Notes under the pieces: model-generated
What the model was told of the DNA's origin: nothing
Seen by the model: only the letters and a program-made list of their open reading frames with translations
The model's database searches: none
Made by a program: the position numbers and the translations under genes
Assembly (NCBI GenBank): GCA_955652245.1
Contig: CATPAV010000105.1
Span: 1 to 22,150, forward strand
DNA: 22,150 bases
Reading direction: 5' to 3'
Source: an uncultured Candidatus Udaeobacter sp.
GTDB lineage: Bacteria; Verrucomicrobiota; Verrucomicrobiia; Chthoniobacterales; UBA10450
In this document: piece by piece, positions 6,405-13,972 of the stretch
Numbering within the stretch: position 1 is the stretch's first letter
How the letters are laid out: every line of letters begins with the position of its first letter

Positions 6405-7931
6405 TCAGTACGCCTTCGCCCAGACCACACGCCGCGAGCTTGGTTTACCTGTGAAAATGCATTCTCCGTGCTCTGCAGAATCGTCGAGCGGGATAACTCG
6501 AATGGTAACTTTGAGATCATTTTTGATTTGTTCTTCGACCTCGCGAGAGCCGTTCCAGTGCGCCAGGGCAAAGCCACCGTGAATTTCGGGTTTCTCAGAA
6601 TTCGCCGGAGTAAAGAAATCGTAAAATTCCTTTTTCGAATCGATTACCCGTGTGTGTTCGTCGCGGAATTTTGTCGCACGTTCGTAAAGATTGTTTTGAA
6701 TCGACATGAGAATTTCGGGCGCCCGCCGAACCAATTCCTCCATCGGCACCGATTCTTTCGCTTTTATCCCTTGATCGCGCCGGCTTACTTCGACGGAATT
6801 TTTCTCCAGATCGCGCGGGCCAATCTCGACACGGAGCGGCACACCTTTTTTGATCCACTCCCAATTCTTCACGCCACCGCCGAGCTCGCGGCGATCGACC
6901 TCCACCTCGATCGGTAGATCGACATATCGCATCTCGCGTATTTGCCTGGCAAGCTTGTCGCAAGCTTCGAGCACTTTCGCGCGCGCCTCTTCCTTTGGCG
7001 TGATAGGCAAAATTACGACCTGCGTTGGCGCAATGCGTGGCGGCAGCACGACTCCGTCATCATCGCCATGGGCCATCACGACCGTGCCGACGAGCCGCGT
7101 GCTCATACCCCAACTCGTGGTCCACCCATATTCCTGTTTGCCTTCGCGGTTCTGAAACTGAATTCCGCTTGCGCGCGCAAAGTTTTGCCCGAGAAAATGC
7201 GACGTGCCAGCCTGGATTGCCCTTCTATCCTGTACCATCGCTTCAATCGACAAGGTTTGCACAGCTCCGGGAAAGCGTTCGCTCTCCGATTTTTCGCCGC
7301 TGAAAACTGAAACAGCGAGATGATCGCGCACGAAACGTTCATAGACTTCGAGCATCTGCTTCGTCTCCGCCCGCGCTTCAGCCTCGGTTTCGTGCACGGT
7401 GTGTCCTTCCTGCCAAAGAAATTCAGTCGTGCGCAGGAAGAGCCGCGGCCGCATTTCCCACCGGACAACATTCGCCCATTGGTTAATCAGCACGGGAAGA
7501 TCGCGGTACGATTGCACCCACTTCGCGTAGCTGGCGCCAATGATTGTTTCCGACGTCGGCCGAACCACCAGCGGCTCGGTGAGGACGCTCGCCGGCCTCA
7601 ATTTTCCATTGGCATCAGCTTCGAGGCGGCTGTGCGTGACGACTGCGCATTCCTTCGCAAAGCCTTCGACGTGCTCGGCTTCCTTCGCGAAATAACTCAG
7701 CGGAATGAAAAGTGGGAAGTATGCGTTGCGGTGTCCCGTGGCGCGAAACATGGCATCGAGCTGGCGCTGCATGTTTTCCCAAATGCCGTAGCCCCACGGG
7801 CGAATGACCATGCAGCCGCGCACCTCCGACGGCTCTGCCAGCTCGGCGGCGCGAATCACTTGCTGATACCATTCGGGAAAATCCTGGTCGCGTCGTGGGG
7901 AGATAGCGGTTTTGGCAGTGGTGGCATTCAT
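6405..7931 (-). CDS. proS: Prolyl-tRNA synthetase, archaeal/eukaryote-like type
   Basis: Charges tRNAPro with proline. The 508-residue product is a class IIa synthetase of the type without the editing INS insert: RGCMVIRPWGYGIWENMQ near residue 38, VVRPTSET at 122-129, motif 2 RPRLFLRTTEFLWQEGHT at 161-178, AGTSHFLGQNFA at 241-252, and a motif 3 region around GDDDGVVLPPRIAP near residue 289. The anticodon-binding domain follows from about 300. The C-terminal domain ends with the aromatic VVWAKAY, as is typical for this type, whose final tyrosine reaches towards the active site. This form also occurs in several bacterial lineages, so it does not by itself show recent transfer. A palindromic repeat ends seven bases before the ATG and no Shine-Dalgarno is visible. 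Confidence 0.95.
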   Translation of the reverse strand: MNATTAKTAISPRRDQDFPEWYQQVIRAAELAEPSEVRGCMVIRPWGYGIWENMQRQLDAMFRATGHRNAYFPLFIPLSYFAKEAEHVEGFAKECAVVTHSRLEADANGKLRPASVLTEPLVVRPTSETIIGASYAKWVQSYRDLPVLINQWANVVRWEMRPRLFLRTTEFLWQEGHTVHETEAEARAETKQMLEVYERFVRDHLAVSVFSGEKSESERFPGAVQTLSIEAMVQDRRAIQAGTSHFLGQNFARASGIQFQNREGKQEYGWTTSWGMSTRLVGTVVMAHGDDDGVVLPPRIAPTQVVILPITPKEEARAKVLEACDKLARQIREMRYVDLPIEVEVDRRELGGGVKNWEWIKKGVPLRVEIGPRDLEKNSVEVSRRDQGIKAKESVPMEELVRRAPEILMSIQNNLYERATKFRDEHTRVIDSKKEFYDFFTPANSEKPEIHGGFALAHWNGSREVEEQIKNDLKVTIRVIPLDDSAEHGECIFTGKPSSRRVVWAKAY

Positions 7932-8160
7932 TGCGAGTGGCGTTTCACAGAAACGCCCTACAATTGTAGGGCCGCTGTGTCAGCCGCCAACTGGGATTTT
8001 ATGCTGTGGCGGACGCAAAATGACCAGTCGCCATTTGGCGGGCCAGCCGCCATTTGCCAGGCCTTCAGAAATAATGGAGGATTCGACGCGCAAGGGACTA
8101 TCCACCGCATATTTGACACTCCCTGCCGCGTCCCGTAGTTTTCGTGCCTTTTCCGCCATA
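7932..8160. other. proS-rplM divergent intergenic region
   Basis: This 229-bp gap separates divergent proS and rplM. It holds the inverted REP-like pair at 7939-7988. The rest, about 170 bp, must contain the rplM-rpsI promoter and leader, but I see no clear -35/-10 pair. The rplM frame is open back to 7912, which is chance: the residues upstream of 8161 are unlike L13. Confidence 0.5.
7939..7988. repeat. Inverted pair of GTAG-headed REP-like hairpins (BIME-like)
   Basis: Two hairpins lie head to head. The minus-oriented unit is GGCGTTTC-ACA-GAAACGCC (7939-7957) followed by CTAC (7958-7961). The plus-oriented unit is GTAG (7966-7969), then GGCCGCTG-TGT-CAGCCGCC (7970-7988, one mismatched pair). 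The junction CTACAATTGTAG is a perfect 12-bp palindrome. Stem sequences differ between units although pairing is kept. On the proS side the element falls in the 5' leader. Confidence 0.75.
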
Positions 8161-8592
8161 ATGAAAACGTTTTCCGCCAAAGCCAGCGAAGTCCCACGCA
8201 AATGGTGGGTAATCGACGCCAAGAACCAGGTACTGGGGCAAGTTGCGGTAAGGGCCGCCAATTTGTTGCGAGGCAAAGAGAAGACGATTTTCACTCCGCA
8301 CGTCGATACCGGCGATTTCGTTGTCGTCATCAACGCTGACAAAGTGCGACTGACTGGAAAAAAAGAGGATCAAAAAAGTTACATGAGCTTTTCGGGATAC
8401 GTGGGTGGCCACAAATCAGAGAATGCCCGGGCGCGGCGTGTTCGCCATCCGGAATTGCTGATTGAGCGGGCGGTGCGCGGAATGATCCCACACAATCGGC
8501 TCGGTCGCGCAGTTTATCGAAAATTAAAGGTTTACCGCGGCGATTCTCATCCGCATGCCGCGCAGCAGCCGAAAGCAGTCAAATTTGCCTGA
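8161..8592 (+). CDS. rplM: Large ribosomal subunit protein uL13
   Basis: Ribosomal protein L13, an early assembly protein of the 50S subunit. The 143-residue product begins MKTFSAKASEVPRKWWVIDAKNQVLGQVA and carries LLRGKEKTIFTPHVDTGDFVVVINADKVRLTGKK, SGYVGGHKSENA and AVRGMIPHNRLGRAVYRKLKVYRGDSHPH, all hallmark segments. The ATG at 8161 is chosen because it gives the canonical N-terminus. rpsI follows after 11 bp, forming the near-universal rplM-rpsI operon. Confidence 0.97.
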   Translation: MKTFSAKASEVPRKWWVIDAKNQVLGQVAVRAANLLRGKEKTIFTPHVDTGDFVVVINADKVRLTGKKEDQKSYMSFSGYVGGHKSENARARRVRHPELLIERAVRGMIPHNRLGRAVYRKLKVYRGDSHPHAAQQPKAVKFA

Positions 8593-8603
8593 CGAGTAAT
8601 TTT

Positions 8604-8999
8604 ATGTCGCAAACTCAGCAATTCATCGCCACTGGTCGCCGTAAGACTTCGGTTGCACGCATCCGCATGATGCCAGGCACAGGCAAGATCGACATCAATG
8701 GTCGCAGCTTTGAAGATTATTTTCCCACCGCGCCATTGCAGAACGTTGTGCTGCAACCGCTTCAAACCGCAAAGCTCGTGAATTCCTACGACCTCTCGAT
8801 CAACGCGAGCGGTGGTGGCACAAGCGGACAGGCCGGTGCGGTCCGTCTCGCGATTTCCCGCGCTCTTCTTCAAGTGGACGCTAATTTACGCAGCAGACTC
8901 AAAACTGAGGGCCTGCTCCGACGTGACCCGCGCATGAAAGAGCGAAAAAAATCGGGTCAACCTGGTGCCCGGAAACGTTTCCAGTTCTCGAAACGATAA
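8604..8999 (+). CDS. rpsI: Small ribosomal subunit protein uS9
   Basis: Ribosomal protein S9, whose C-terminal tail touches the P-site tRNA anticodon loop. The 131-residue product has FIATGRRKTSVARIRMMPGTGKI near the N-terminus, INASGGGTSGQAGAVRLAISRALL in the middle, and the conserved basic end LLRRDPRMKERKKSGQPGARKRFQFSKR. Length and both termini are normal. It is co-transcribed with rplM. A tail-to-tail repeat pair with a strong hairpin follows directly and probably ends transcription. Confidence 0.97.
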   Translation: MSQTQQFIATGRRKTSVARIRMMPGTGKIDINGRSFEDYFPTAPLQNVVLQPLQTAKLVNSYDLSINASGGGTSGQAGAVRLAISRALLQVDANLRSRLKTEGLLRRDPRMKERKKSGQPGARKRFQFSKR

Positions 9000-9009
9000 T
9001 TTTTCGTGT

Positions 9010-9070
9010 TGGAGGGACACGCGCTGTCGTGTCCCAAATATTAGGCTGCCGACGGCGCGGACGCCCTCCA
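9010..9070. repeat. GGAG-headed inverted repeat pair; probable bidirectional terminator
   Basis: The element fills the gap between convergent rpsI and the TPR gene. Its ends are TGGAGGG (9010-9016) and CCCTCCA (9064-9070). Inside is a perfect 8-bp stem GGGACACG (9014-9021) and CGTGTCCC (9028-9035) with a six-base loop, followed by AAATATT. The architecture, two units facing each other with a GGAG foot, parallels the GTAG-headed copies elsewhere in the window. Confidence 0.65.
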
Positions 9071-9071
9071 G

Positions 9072-9764
9072 TTATTTTGGCCTCGCCGGTCTCGCACTTG
9101 GCGCCGCCAAAAATGGCGGGATGATCGATGTTGGTGCCGGCTCCGACGAGGCGCTTGGTTTCAACAAGCGCAATTCCTGGGCGGCCTCGCCCGCCCAAAA
9201 GCTCTCCCGGTAGCGTGTCAGGATCGTCTCGCAGACGCGCCGCGCTCCCTCGGTTTGGTTCTTCGATTTCAAAAGGTACACTTGCGAAAGCAGCGCGAGC
9301 GGGGCGTTGAAACTATTTGGATAGGTCGATGCGATCTGTTGGTACATCGACAATGCCTCATCATTTTTTCCCATCGCCTCCAGATTGGCTGCCATTGCCA
9401 TTTTTGCCGTACTCACCAGTTCGTGATTCGGATTCTTGTCGATAAAAACCTGAAGCGTTGTGTTCGCTTCCGTGAATTTCTTTTCCTTCCGCCGCGCTTC
9501 GGCCAACAGAAGATAAGCATCGGCGGCCGCGGGCGTGTTCGGGTAATCCGCAATCACTCGTTGATATGCGTCCGCACTCTTTGCGTTAGCTAACAATGCC
9601 GATGCCGTTGCTGCTCGGCGATCAGAATAAAAGCGATAAGCTCCAAAGCCGATAATGGCGAGCACGACGATAATTAATGCCGCGATAATCTCAGTTTTGA
9701 ATCGCTCCCAAAACACGCGTGTTTCAAGCGCTGCATCGTAGGAAGAAGGCGGAGCTGTCGGCAT
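9072..9764 (-). CDS. Membrane-anchored tetratricopeptide-repeat protein
   Basis: A 230-residue protein with one N-terminal membrane segment (about residues 25-46, EIIAALIIVVLAIIGFGAYRFY) preceded by a short cytoplasmic region. The remainder, presumably periplasmic, is made of helical TPR-like repeats: AYQRVIADYPNTPAAADAYLLLAEARRKEKKFTEANTTL, then FIDKNPNHELVSTAKMAMAANLEAMGKNDEALSMYQ, then TYPNSFNAPLALLSQVYLL. It ends with a Pro/Ala-rich tail (PAPTSIIPPFLAAPSARPARPK). The layout resembles the YfgM and CpoB/BamD-like helper proteins that bind envelope partners, but no specific function can be assigned. It is convergent with rpsI. Confidence 0.8.
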   Translation of the reverse strand: MPTAPPSSYDAALETRVFWERFKTEIIAALIIVVLAIIGFGAYRFYSDRRAATASALLANAKSADAYQRVIADYPNTPAAADAYLLLAEARRKEKKFTEANTTLQVFIDKNPNHELVSTAKMAMAANLEAMGKNDEALSMYQQIASTYPNSFNAPLALLSQVYLLKSKNQTEGARRVCETILTRYRESFWAGEAAQELRLLKPSASSEPAPTSIIPPFLAAPSARPARPK

Positions 9765-9886
9765 AATTCGATGTTGATGTTATTCTCGCCAATTTAAACT
9801 CGCGCGAGCGTCGTCTTATGCCACGCGAAGGTTTTTCACGCAAGCGATGTGCGGTCGTTCGCCTGCTTGGTTCGGCCGCGGCGAAA

Positions 9887-10278
9887 TCATACTGCGGCTA
9901 CCGAAATGATCATATAGACAATCACGGCCACGGCAGCGGTCAGGATAATGACTGTGATTGCCATGACCATGCGCGGGTCGGCTTCGATCTCGCCCCGTTC
10001 GATGGCCCGATTGACCACGCGATAACGCCACGCCGCGAAGACTGTCAGCACTCCTCCAAGACCGTTCATGCATTCCCCCAGCACTTCGGAGATGCCGGTG
10101 TGGCGCACGCGCATCGCCTGACTCGCGCCGGAAGACATCTCGCGCATCCACAGGCTGAATCGCGCAATCACGAATCCAAACTCATCACGGCGATGCTGGT
10201 CCGCATCCAGGCGAGAAACGTCCGTTCGTTAGCGAGAATTTCAGCTTCGATCTTGTCCGGGTCGAGCCGCCCGAGCAT
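9887..10278 (-). pseudogene. DUF202 (YidH-like) membrane protein gene with a one-base frameshift
   Basis: From the ATG at 10278-10276, with GAGGTGA upstream as a good ribosome-binding site, the frame encodes MLGRLDPDKIEAEILANERTFLAWMRTSIAVMS and then runs into TGA at 10170-10168 after 36 residues. The minus-strand reading frame shifted by one base continues the family exactly: FGFVIARFSLWMREMSSG, then a second membrane region (GLGGVLTVFAAWRYRVVNRAIE) and a third (MAITVIILTAAVAVIVYMIISV) to a stop at 9887. The LAAERTFLAWxRTxLAxxxFGFVxxRF signature is that of DUF202. Inserting one A in the run at 10178-10180 would restore a 130-residue protein of normal size. It is either a genuine pseudogene or a base-call error. 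Function of the family is unknown. Confidence 0.8.
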
Positions 10279-10373
10279 TCGTCACCTCGTTGGACGCCGT
10301 TCCATTATCAATTCGTTTTGCTAATCGCACACGGCCTTGCGCGCAGCGTTGCGGAAAGTGTTAACTCTACGAC

Positions 10374-10889
10374 ATGAACCTATGGCAAGTATATTGGACC
10401 CCGGTCCGCGTGTTTCTCGGCCTCGGCGCCGAACCGCAGACACTCACCTTCGTGCAAATTTCACTGCGCGGAATCATCGTTTTCATGTTCACGCTTTTGA
10501 TGATGCGAATCAGCGCCCGCCGATCGCTCGCGCGCCGCACCGTTTTCGACAGCGTCTTTTTAGTGATCCTCGCCTCTATGCTCGCGCGCGCTATCAATGG
10601 ATCTGCGGATCTGCTCCCGACCGTCGGCGGCGGGTTTGCGATGGTTGCGTTTCATCGATTGCTGGCCTGGATTGCGTTCTATTCGCATGGCTTCGGCAAT
10701 CTCATCAAAGGCACCGAGGAAGTCCTCATCCGTGACGGGGAATTGGTGCACGGGGGGTTGCGTCGCAACCACATCACGAGACACGATCTTGAGGAAGATT
10801 TGCGACTCGAGTTGCACTCTGACGATTTCAAGCGCATCCGAAGCGCACGCCTCGAACGCAGCGGCGACATCAGCTTTATCTGCAAATAA
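10374..10889 (+). CDS. DUF421 (YetF-like) membrane protein
   Basis: A 171-residue inner-membrane protein of the DUF421/YetF family. Three hydrophobic segments lie at about residues 26-47, 59-75 and 80-103 and include VFDSVFLVILASMLARAING, the characteristic (D)xxxxxxxGxxxxxx(I)-like middle segment of the family. The soluble C-terminal part includes LIKGTEEVLIRDGELVHGGLRRNHITRHDLEEDLR, matching the usual motif of small beta-strands followed by the helix with H-x-DL. The start at 10374 follows CTCTACGAC with no clear Shine-Dalgarno. It is transcribed divergently from the broken DUF202 gene. YetF homologues have been linked to spore-germination and stress membranes in Bacillus, but no role is evident here. 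Confidence 0.85.
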   Translation: MNLWQVYWTPVRVFLGLGAEPQTLTFVQISLRGIIVFMFTLLMMRISARRSLARRTVFDSVFLVILASMLARAINGSADLLPTVGGGFAMVAFHRLLAWIAFYSHGFGNLIKGTEEVLIRDGELVHGGLRRNHITRHDLEEDLRLELHSDDFKRIRSARLERSGDISFICK

Positions 10890-10926
10890 TCACGCAGCCT
10901 CAATTGGATATTGGACGTTGGGCGCC

Positions 10927-10958
10927 TGCCACTCCGTAGCCTTGCGAAGGCGGGTTCG
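10927..10958 (+). repeat. 32-bp dispersed repeat, copy 2
   Basis: This segment matches 1098-1129 at 28 of 32 positions. It includes a perfect hairpin GCCTT-GCG-AAGGC (10939-10951) and lies in the leader of the aminotransferase gene. Just upstream is a TTGGATATTGGACGTTGGG stretch of short imperfect direct repeats. Confidence 0.7.
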
Positions 10959-10976
10959 GCGTCCGACGTTTGCTTG

Positions 10977-12047
10977 ATGCAGCCACACGACAAACTTTTC
11001 ACTCCCGGGCCGGTCGAGGTTTCCCCGAAAACGTGGGTGGCGTTTTCGCGGCCGATGATCAGTCATCGCGGAGACGATTTTAAAAACCTTTACCGCGCGA
11101 TTCACCCAGGTCTTCAGAAATTATTTAATACGAAGCAGCCAGTGTTTCTTTCGACTTCCTCGGCGTGGGGCGTGATGGAAGCGTCAATTCGCAACCTGGT
11201 TAATCGCGGGGTGCTCAATTGCATGTGCGGCGCCTTCTCCGACAAATGGTTCGACGTCGCCAAGCGTTGCGGCAAAAACGCCGAGCCATTGCAGATCGAT
11301 TGGGGTAAACACATCGATCACAAGGCGGTGGATCGACATCTGGCGACCGGAAAGTTCGATACTGTGACTTTGGTTCACAACGAAACTTCAACAGGTGTGA
11401 TGAATCCACTCGGCGAAATCTGCCGCGTCCTCGCGAAACATCCCGACGTGGCCCTTATCCTGGACACCGTCTCATCGTTCTCCGGAGTCAAGATCGAGAT
11501 GGATGCCCTCGGTATCGACGTCATGCTCACCGGCGCGCAGAAAGCGCTCGCACTGCCGCCTGGTTTCTCGCTCTTCTCCGTTTCCGAAAAGGGATTTGCG
11601 CGCGCCGAGAAAATCGCGAACCGCGGTTTCTATTTCGATTTTCTCGAATTCAAAAAACAGCAGACCGAGTGGATGACGCCAAGCACGCCCAGCATTGCGC
11701 ACATTCACGCCGTGCAATCGAAGCTCGACGAAATTTTCACCGAAGGACTCGAAGCGCGTTTTGATCGCCACGTGCGCACCAACGCGCTCGTGCATGATTG
11801 GGTCCGTCACAGCGGCTTCGACTTCTTCGCCGAAGAAGGTTACCGCTCAAAGACGCTCACTTGCGTGAAAAACAATCGCAGAATCGACGTTTTAAAGCTC
11901 GCGCGCGATCTCCGCAGTAAACACCGTCTCGTCATCGATCCCGGCTACGGCAAAATTCAGGGCAAAACCTTTCGTCTCTCCAACATGGGCGACGAAACGG
12001 AAGAAACGATTTCGCATCTGCTCGCGTGTCTCGATGATGTTCTGTAG
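10977..12047 (+). CDS. Class V PLP-dependent aminotransferase (alanine-glyoxylate/serine type)
   Basis: A 356-residue fold-type I aminotransferase of class V. The N-terminus HDKLFTPGPVEVSPKTW and SRPMISHRGDDFKNLY are typical of the alanine-glyoxylate, serine-glyoxylate and SerC-like group. The PLP site is seen as FLSTSSAWGVMEASIRN, the aspartate in LILDTVSSFSGVKIEMD that contacts the pyridine nitrogen, and the Schiff-base lysine K189 in GAQKALALPPG. The C-terminal domain holds the substrate-binding arginine segment KTFRLSNMGDET. The frame is open upstream to 10911 through the repeat, but the ATG at 10977 gives the family N-terminus. Substrate is not decided; glyoxylate transamination or phosphoserine aminotransferase are both possible. 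Confidence 0.88.
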   Translation: MQPHDKLFTPGPVEVSPKTWVAFSRPMISHRGDDFKNLYRAIHPGLQKLFNTKQPVFLSTSSAWGVMEASIRNLVNRGVLNCMCGAFSDKWFDVAKRCGKNAEPLQIDWGKHIDHKAVDRHLATGKFDTVTLVHNETSTGVMNPLGEICRVLAKHPDVALILDTVSSFSGVKIEMDALGIDVMLTGAQKALALPPGFSLFSVSEKGFARAEKIANRGFYFDFLEFKKQQTEWMTPSTPSIAHIHAVQSKLDEIFTEGLEARFDRHVRTNALVHDWVRHSGFDFFAEEGYRSKTLTCVKNNRRIDVLKLARDLRSKHRLVIDPGYGKIQGKTFRLSNMGDETEETISHLLACLDDVL

Positions 12048-12119
12048 CGCGGGTGCCCGCGATTGCCGAGCGAATGTCGTTTTCCTCAGCTGCAATCGCG
12101 GCCTAGCCTATCCCCGTTT

Positions 12120-13127
12120 ATGCCAGCGATCGAAGCTTCCGGTTTAACTAAAATTTATCGGACCTACCGTAAGGAACGTGGCCTCTGGGGCTCGATCAAG
12201 GGTCTGGTCAAGCGACGATATCAAGAAACGCGAGCCGCCGACGAGGTTTCGTTCCAAATCGAGCAGGGCGAGTTTGTCGGCTTTCTCGGCCCAAACGGCG
12301 CGGGAAAAACCACCGTGCTAAAGATGCTGTCTGGCTTGCTGAATCCCACCTCAGGTGATGCGCGCGTGCTCGGCTTCATCCCGTGGGAGCGGCGCAACGA
12401 AATGAAGCGGCAGTTCAGTCTCGTGATGGGCCAAAAGAACGCGCTCTGGTGGGATCTGCCCGCTCAAGAATCGCTCGAACTCAACCGCGCCATCTACGGG
12501 ATCGATCGGACGCGGTTCAAAAAGGTCGTCGACGGATTGTCGGAGCTTCTCGAAGTGGAGGACAAAATGAATGTGATGGTGCGCGAGCTCTCGTTGGGCG
12601 AGCGAATGAAAATGGAGCTCATCTCCGCGCTCATTCATCAGCCACGCGTACTTTTTCTCGATGAACCGACCATCGGGCTGGATGTCGTCAGTCAAAAACG
12701 TGTCCGGGAATTTTTGCGCATCTATAACGAGGAACATCGCATCGTCACGCTGCTGACAAGCCATTACATGCAGGACATCGAAGAGCTTTGTCATCGAGTT
12801 CTCATCATTGATCACGGCAAAATCTTCTTCGACGGACCGCTCGGACAAATTATCGATCGCTTCTCTGGCTACAAAATCGTGAGTCTGACCTTTGAGAAAC
12901 AGGCTACGCGCGATTTGTCAGCGTTCGGTGAAGTGATCGAACAAACGCCGGTGTCAGTGCAATTGAAAGTCCCACGAGCGAAAGTCACCGAGACTTGCCG
13001 GCAATTACTGGAAGCTTGTCATGTCAGCGACATCAATGTCCAGGAAGTGCCCGTGGAGGATGTGATCCGCCAGCTTTTCGGAGAGCGAGCTGGCAAGGCC
13101 CGTTTGGAACGCGACGGTCAAAGCTGA
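12120..13127 (+). CDS. ABC-2 type transporter ATPase, orphan
   Basis: A 335-residue ATP-binding subunit that would power an ABC-2 type exporter. It has Walker A GPNGAGKTT (57-65), the Q-loop region LVMGQKNALWWDLP, the signature LSLGERMKME (157-166), Walker B RVLFLDEPTIGLD (176-188) and the switch histidine in LLTSHYMQDIE (H215). The variant signature and the long N-terminal YRTYRKERGLWGSIKGLVKRRY segment fit the COG4586 subfamily, normally encoded with two ABC-2 permease genes. None follows: the next gene is convergent and overlaps the 3' end by 10 bp. The ATG at 12120 is preferred over 12063 because MPAIEASGLTKIYR starts the ATPase fold. Cargo unknown. Confidence 0.92.
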   Translation: MPAIEASGLTKIYRTYRKERGLWGSIKGLVKRRYQETRAADEVSFQIEQGEFVGFLGPNGAGKTTVLKMLSGLLNPTSGDARVLGFIPWERRNEMKRQFSLVMGQKNALWWDLPAQESLELNRAIYGIDRTRFKKVVDGLSELLEVEDKMNVMVRELSLGERMKMELISALIHQPRVLFLDEPTIGLDVVSQKRVREFLRIYNEEHRIVTLLTSHYMQDIEELCHRVLIIDHGKIFFDGPLGQIIDRFSGYKIVSLTFEKQATRDLSAFGEVIEQTPVSVQLKVPRAKVTETCRQLLEACHVSDINVQEVPVEDVIRQLFGERAGKARLERDGQS

Positions 13128-13960
13128 CCGAAGCTGGGCAAGATGCTTTTCTCCATCGCCTCTGCGAATGTTGGATAGCGGGGCGTCCAGCCAAGACAAC
13201 GCAGTTTCGCATTGCTGACGCATTTACTGCTCTCCCCGCGCTTGCCTCGCGCTGCCGACTTTCCCACGGGCGGAAGTGGACGATTCAACTTCTTCGCCAA
13301 CCAACGATAGCATTCGCTTTGCCGAATAGGCTGATCGTCAACCACGTTGTAAATTTGTTTTGCTTCGCGTTGTCGATCTAACAAGAGAAAGAGGGCTGCG
13401 GCGATATCGTCCCGGTGCACTTGGTTAATAAAGCGGTCGTTTTCCGGATCGACAACCGCGTTGCCGGCGAGAAATTTGCTCAGCAACGCCGACCGCCCTG
13501 GTCCATAAATTCCAGCGAGTCGCGCGACGATCCCGCTGTGGGCGAGGAACAGTTCTTCGGTTTCACGCAAGATTTGCCCAGTCTGATGTCGAGGCTCGGC
13601 GGCGCTTTCTTCGGTGACCCGTTCACCGTTGATTTGCGCATATACGCTCGTGCTGCTGGTAAAAAGGATTGTCGATGTTACAAATGTCTCGAGAAGATTG
13701 CGCGCGCCGTTGAGATAAACGCGACGATAAAGATCGACATGTCCGCCCCGCGTGCTCGCGCAATGAATGACCACGTCGAAATTTCCTTCGCAGGCGTGGA
13801 CTTGTTGCGCGTCCGTTATGTCAATTGCGTGGATTGGATATGGCTTACCCGTTCCGGCCTTAGATTTTGTCCAGGCTTCGACTTTCCAGCCAGCACGATG
13901 AAACAAATCAGCAGTTGCCTGCCCGACATAACCGCATCCGGCGATCAAGATTCGCGGCAT
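13118..13960 (-). CDS. NAD(P)-dependent epimerase/SDR protein (YeeZ-like)
   Basis: A 280-residue Rossmann-fold protein of the extended/atypical SDR group. It begins MPRILIAGCGYVGQATADLFHRAGW with the nucleotide-binding GxGxxG at residues 8-13, then DVVIHCASTRGG, LFTSSTSVYAQ, VARLAGIYGPGR and FINQVHRDDIAAAL, all usual positions of the NAD-dependent epimerase fold. The canonical catalytic YxxxK is not evident: the tyrosine in SVYAQINGE lacks the +4 lysine, as in YeeZ-like members, so activity and substrate are uncertain. The gene begins 12 bp after scpA and is probably the last gene of a rodA-scpA unit. Its last 10 bases overlap the ABC ATPase gene tail to tail. Confidence 0.87.
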   Translation of the reverse strand: MPRILIAGCGYVGQATADLFHRAGWKVEAWTKSKAGTGKPYPIHAIDITDAQQVHACEGNFDVVIHCASTRGGHVDLYRRVYLNGARNLLETFVTSTILFTSSTSVYAQINGERVTEESAAEPRHQTGQILRETEELFLAHSGIVARLAGIYGPGRSALLSKFLAGNAVVDPENDRFINQVHRDDIAAALFLLLDRQREAKQIYNVVDDQPIRQSECYRWLAKKLNRPLPPVGKSAARGKRGESSKCVSNAKLRCLGWTPRYPTFAEAMEKSILPSFGQL

Positions 13961-13972
13961 GATTCTTGATGC

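Noticed and set aside
7320..8138. Plus-strand open frame of 272 codons opposite proS.
   Set aside because: It is antisense to clear ProRS motifs and runs through the repeat pair; no family features.
12048..12061. Inverted repeat CGCGGG-TG-CCCGCG after the aminotransferase as a terminator.
   Set aside because: No T-run follows and the loop is too tight for the full stem, so an intrinsic terminator is not supported.
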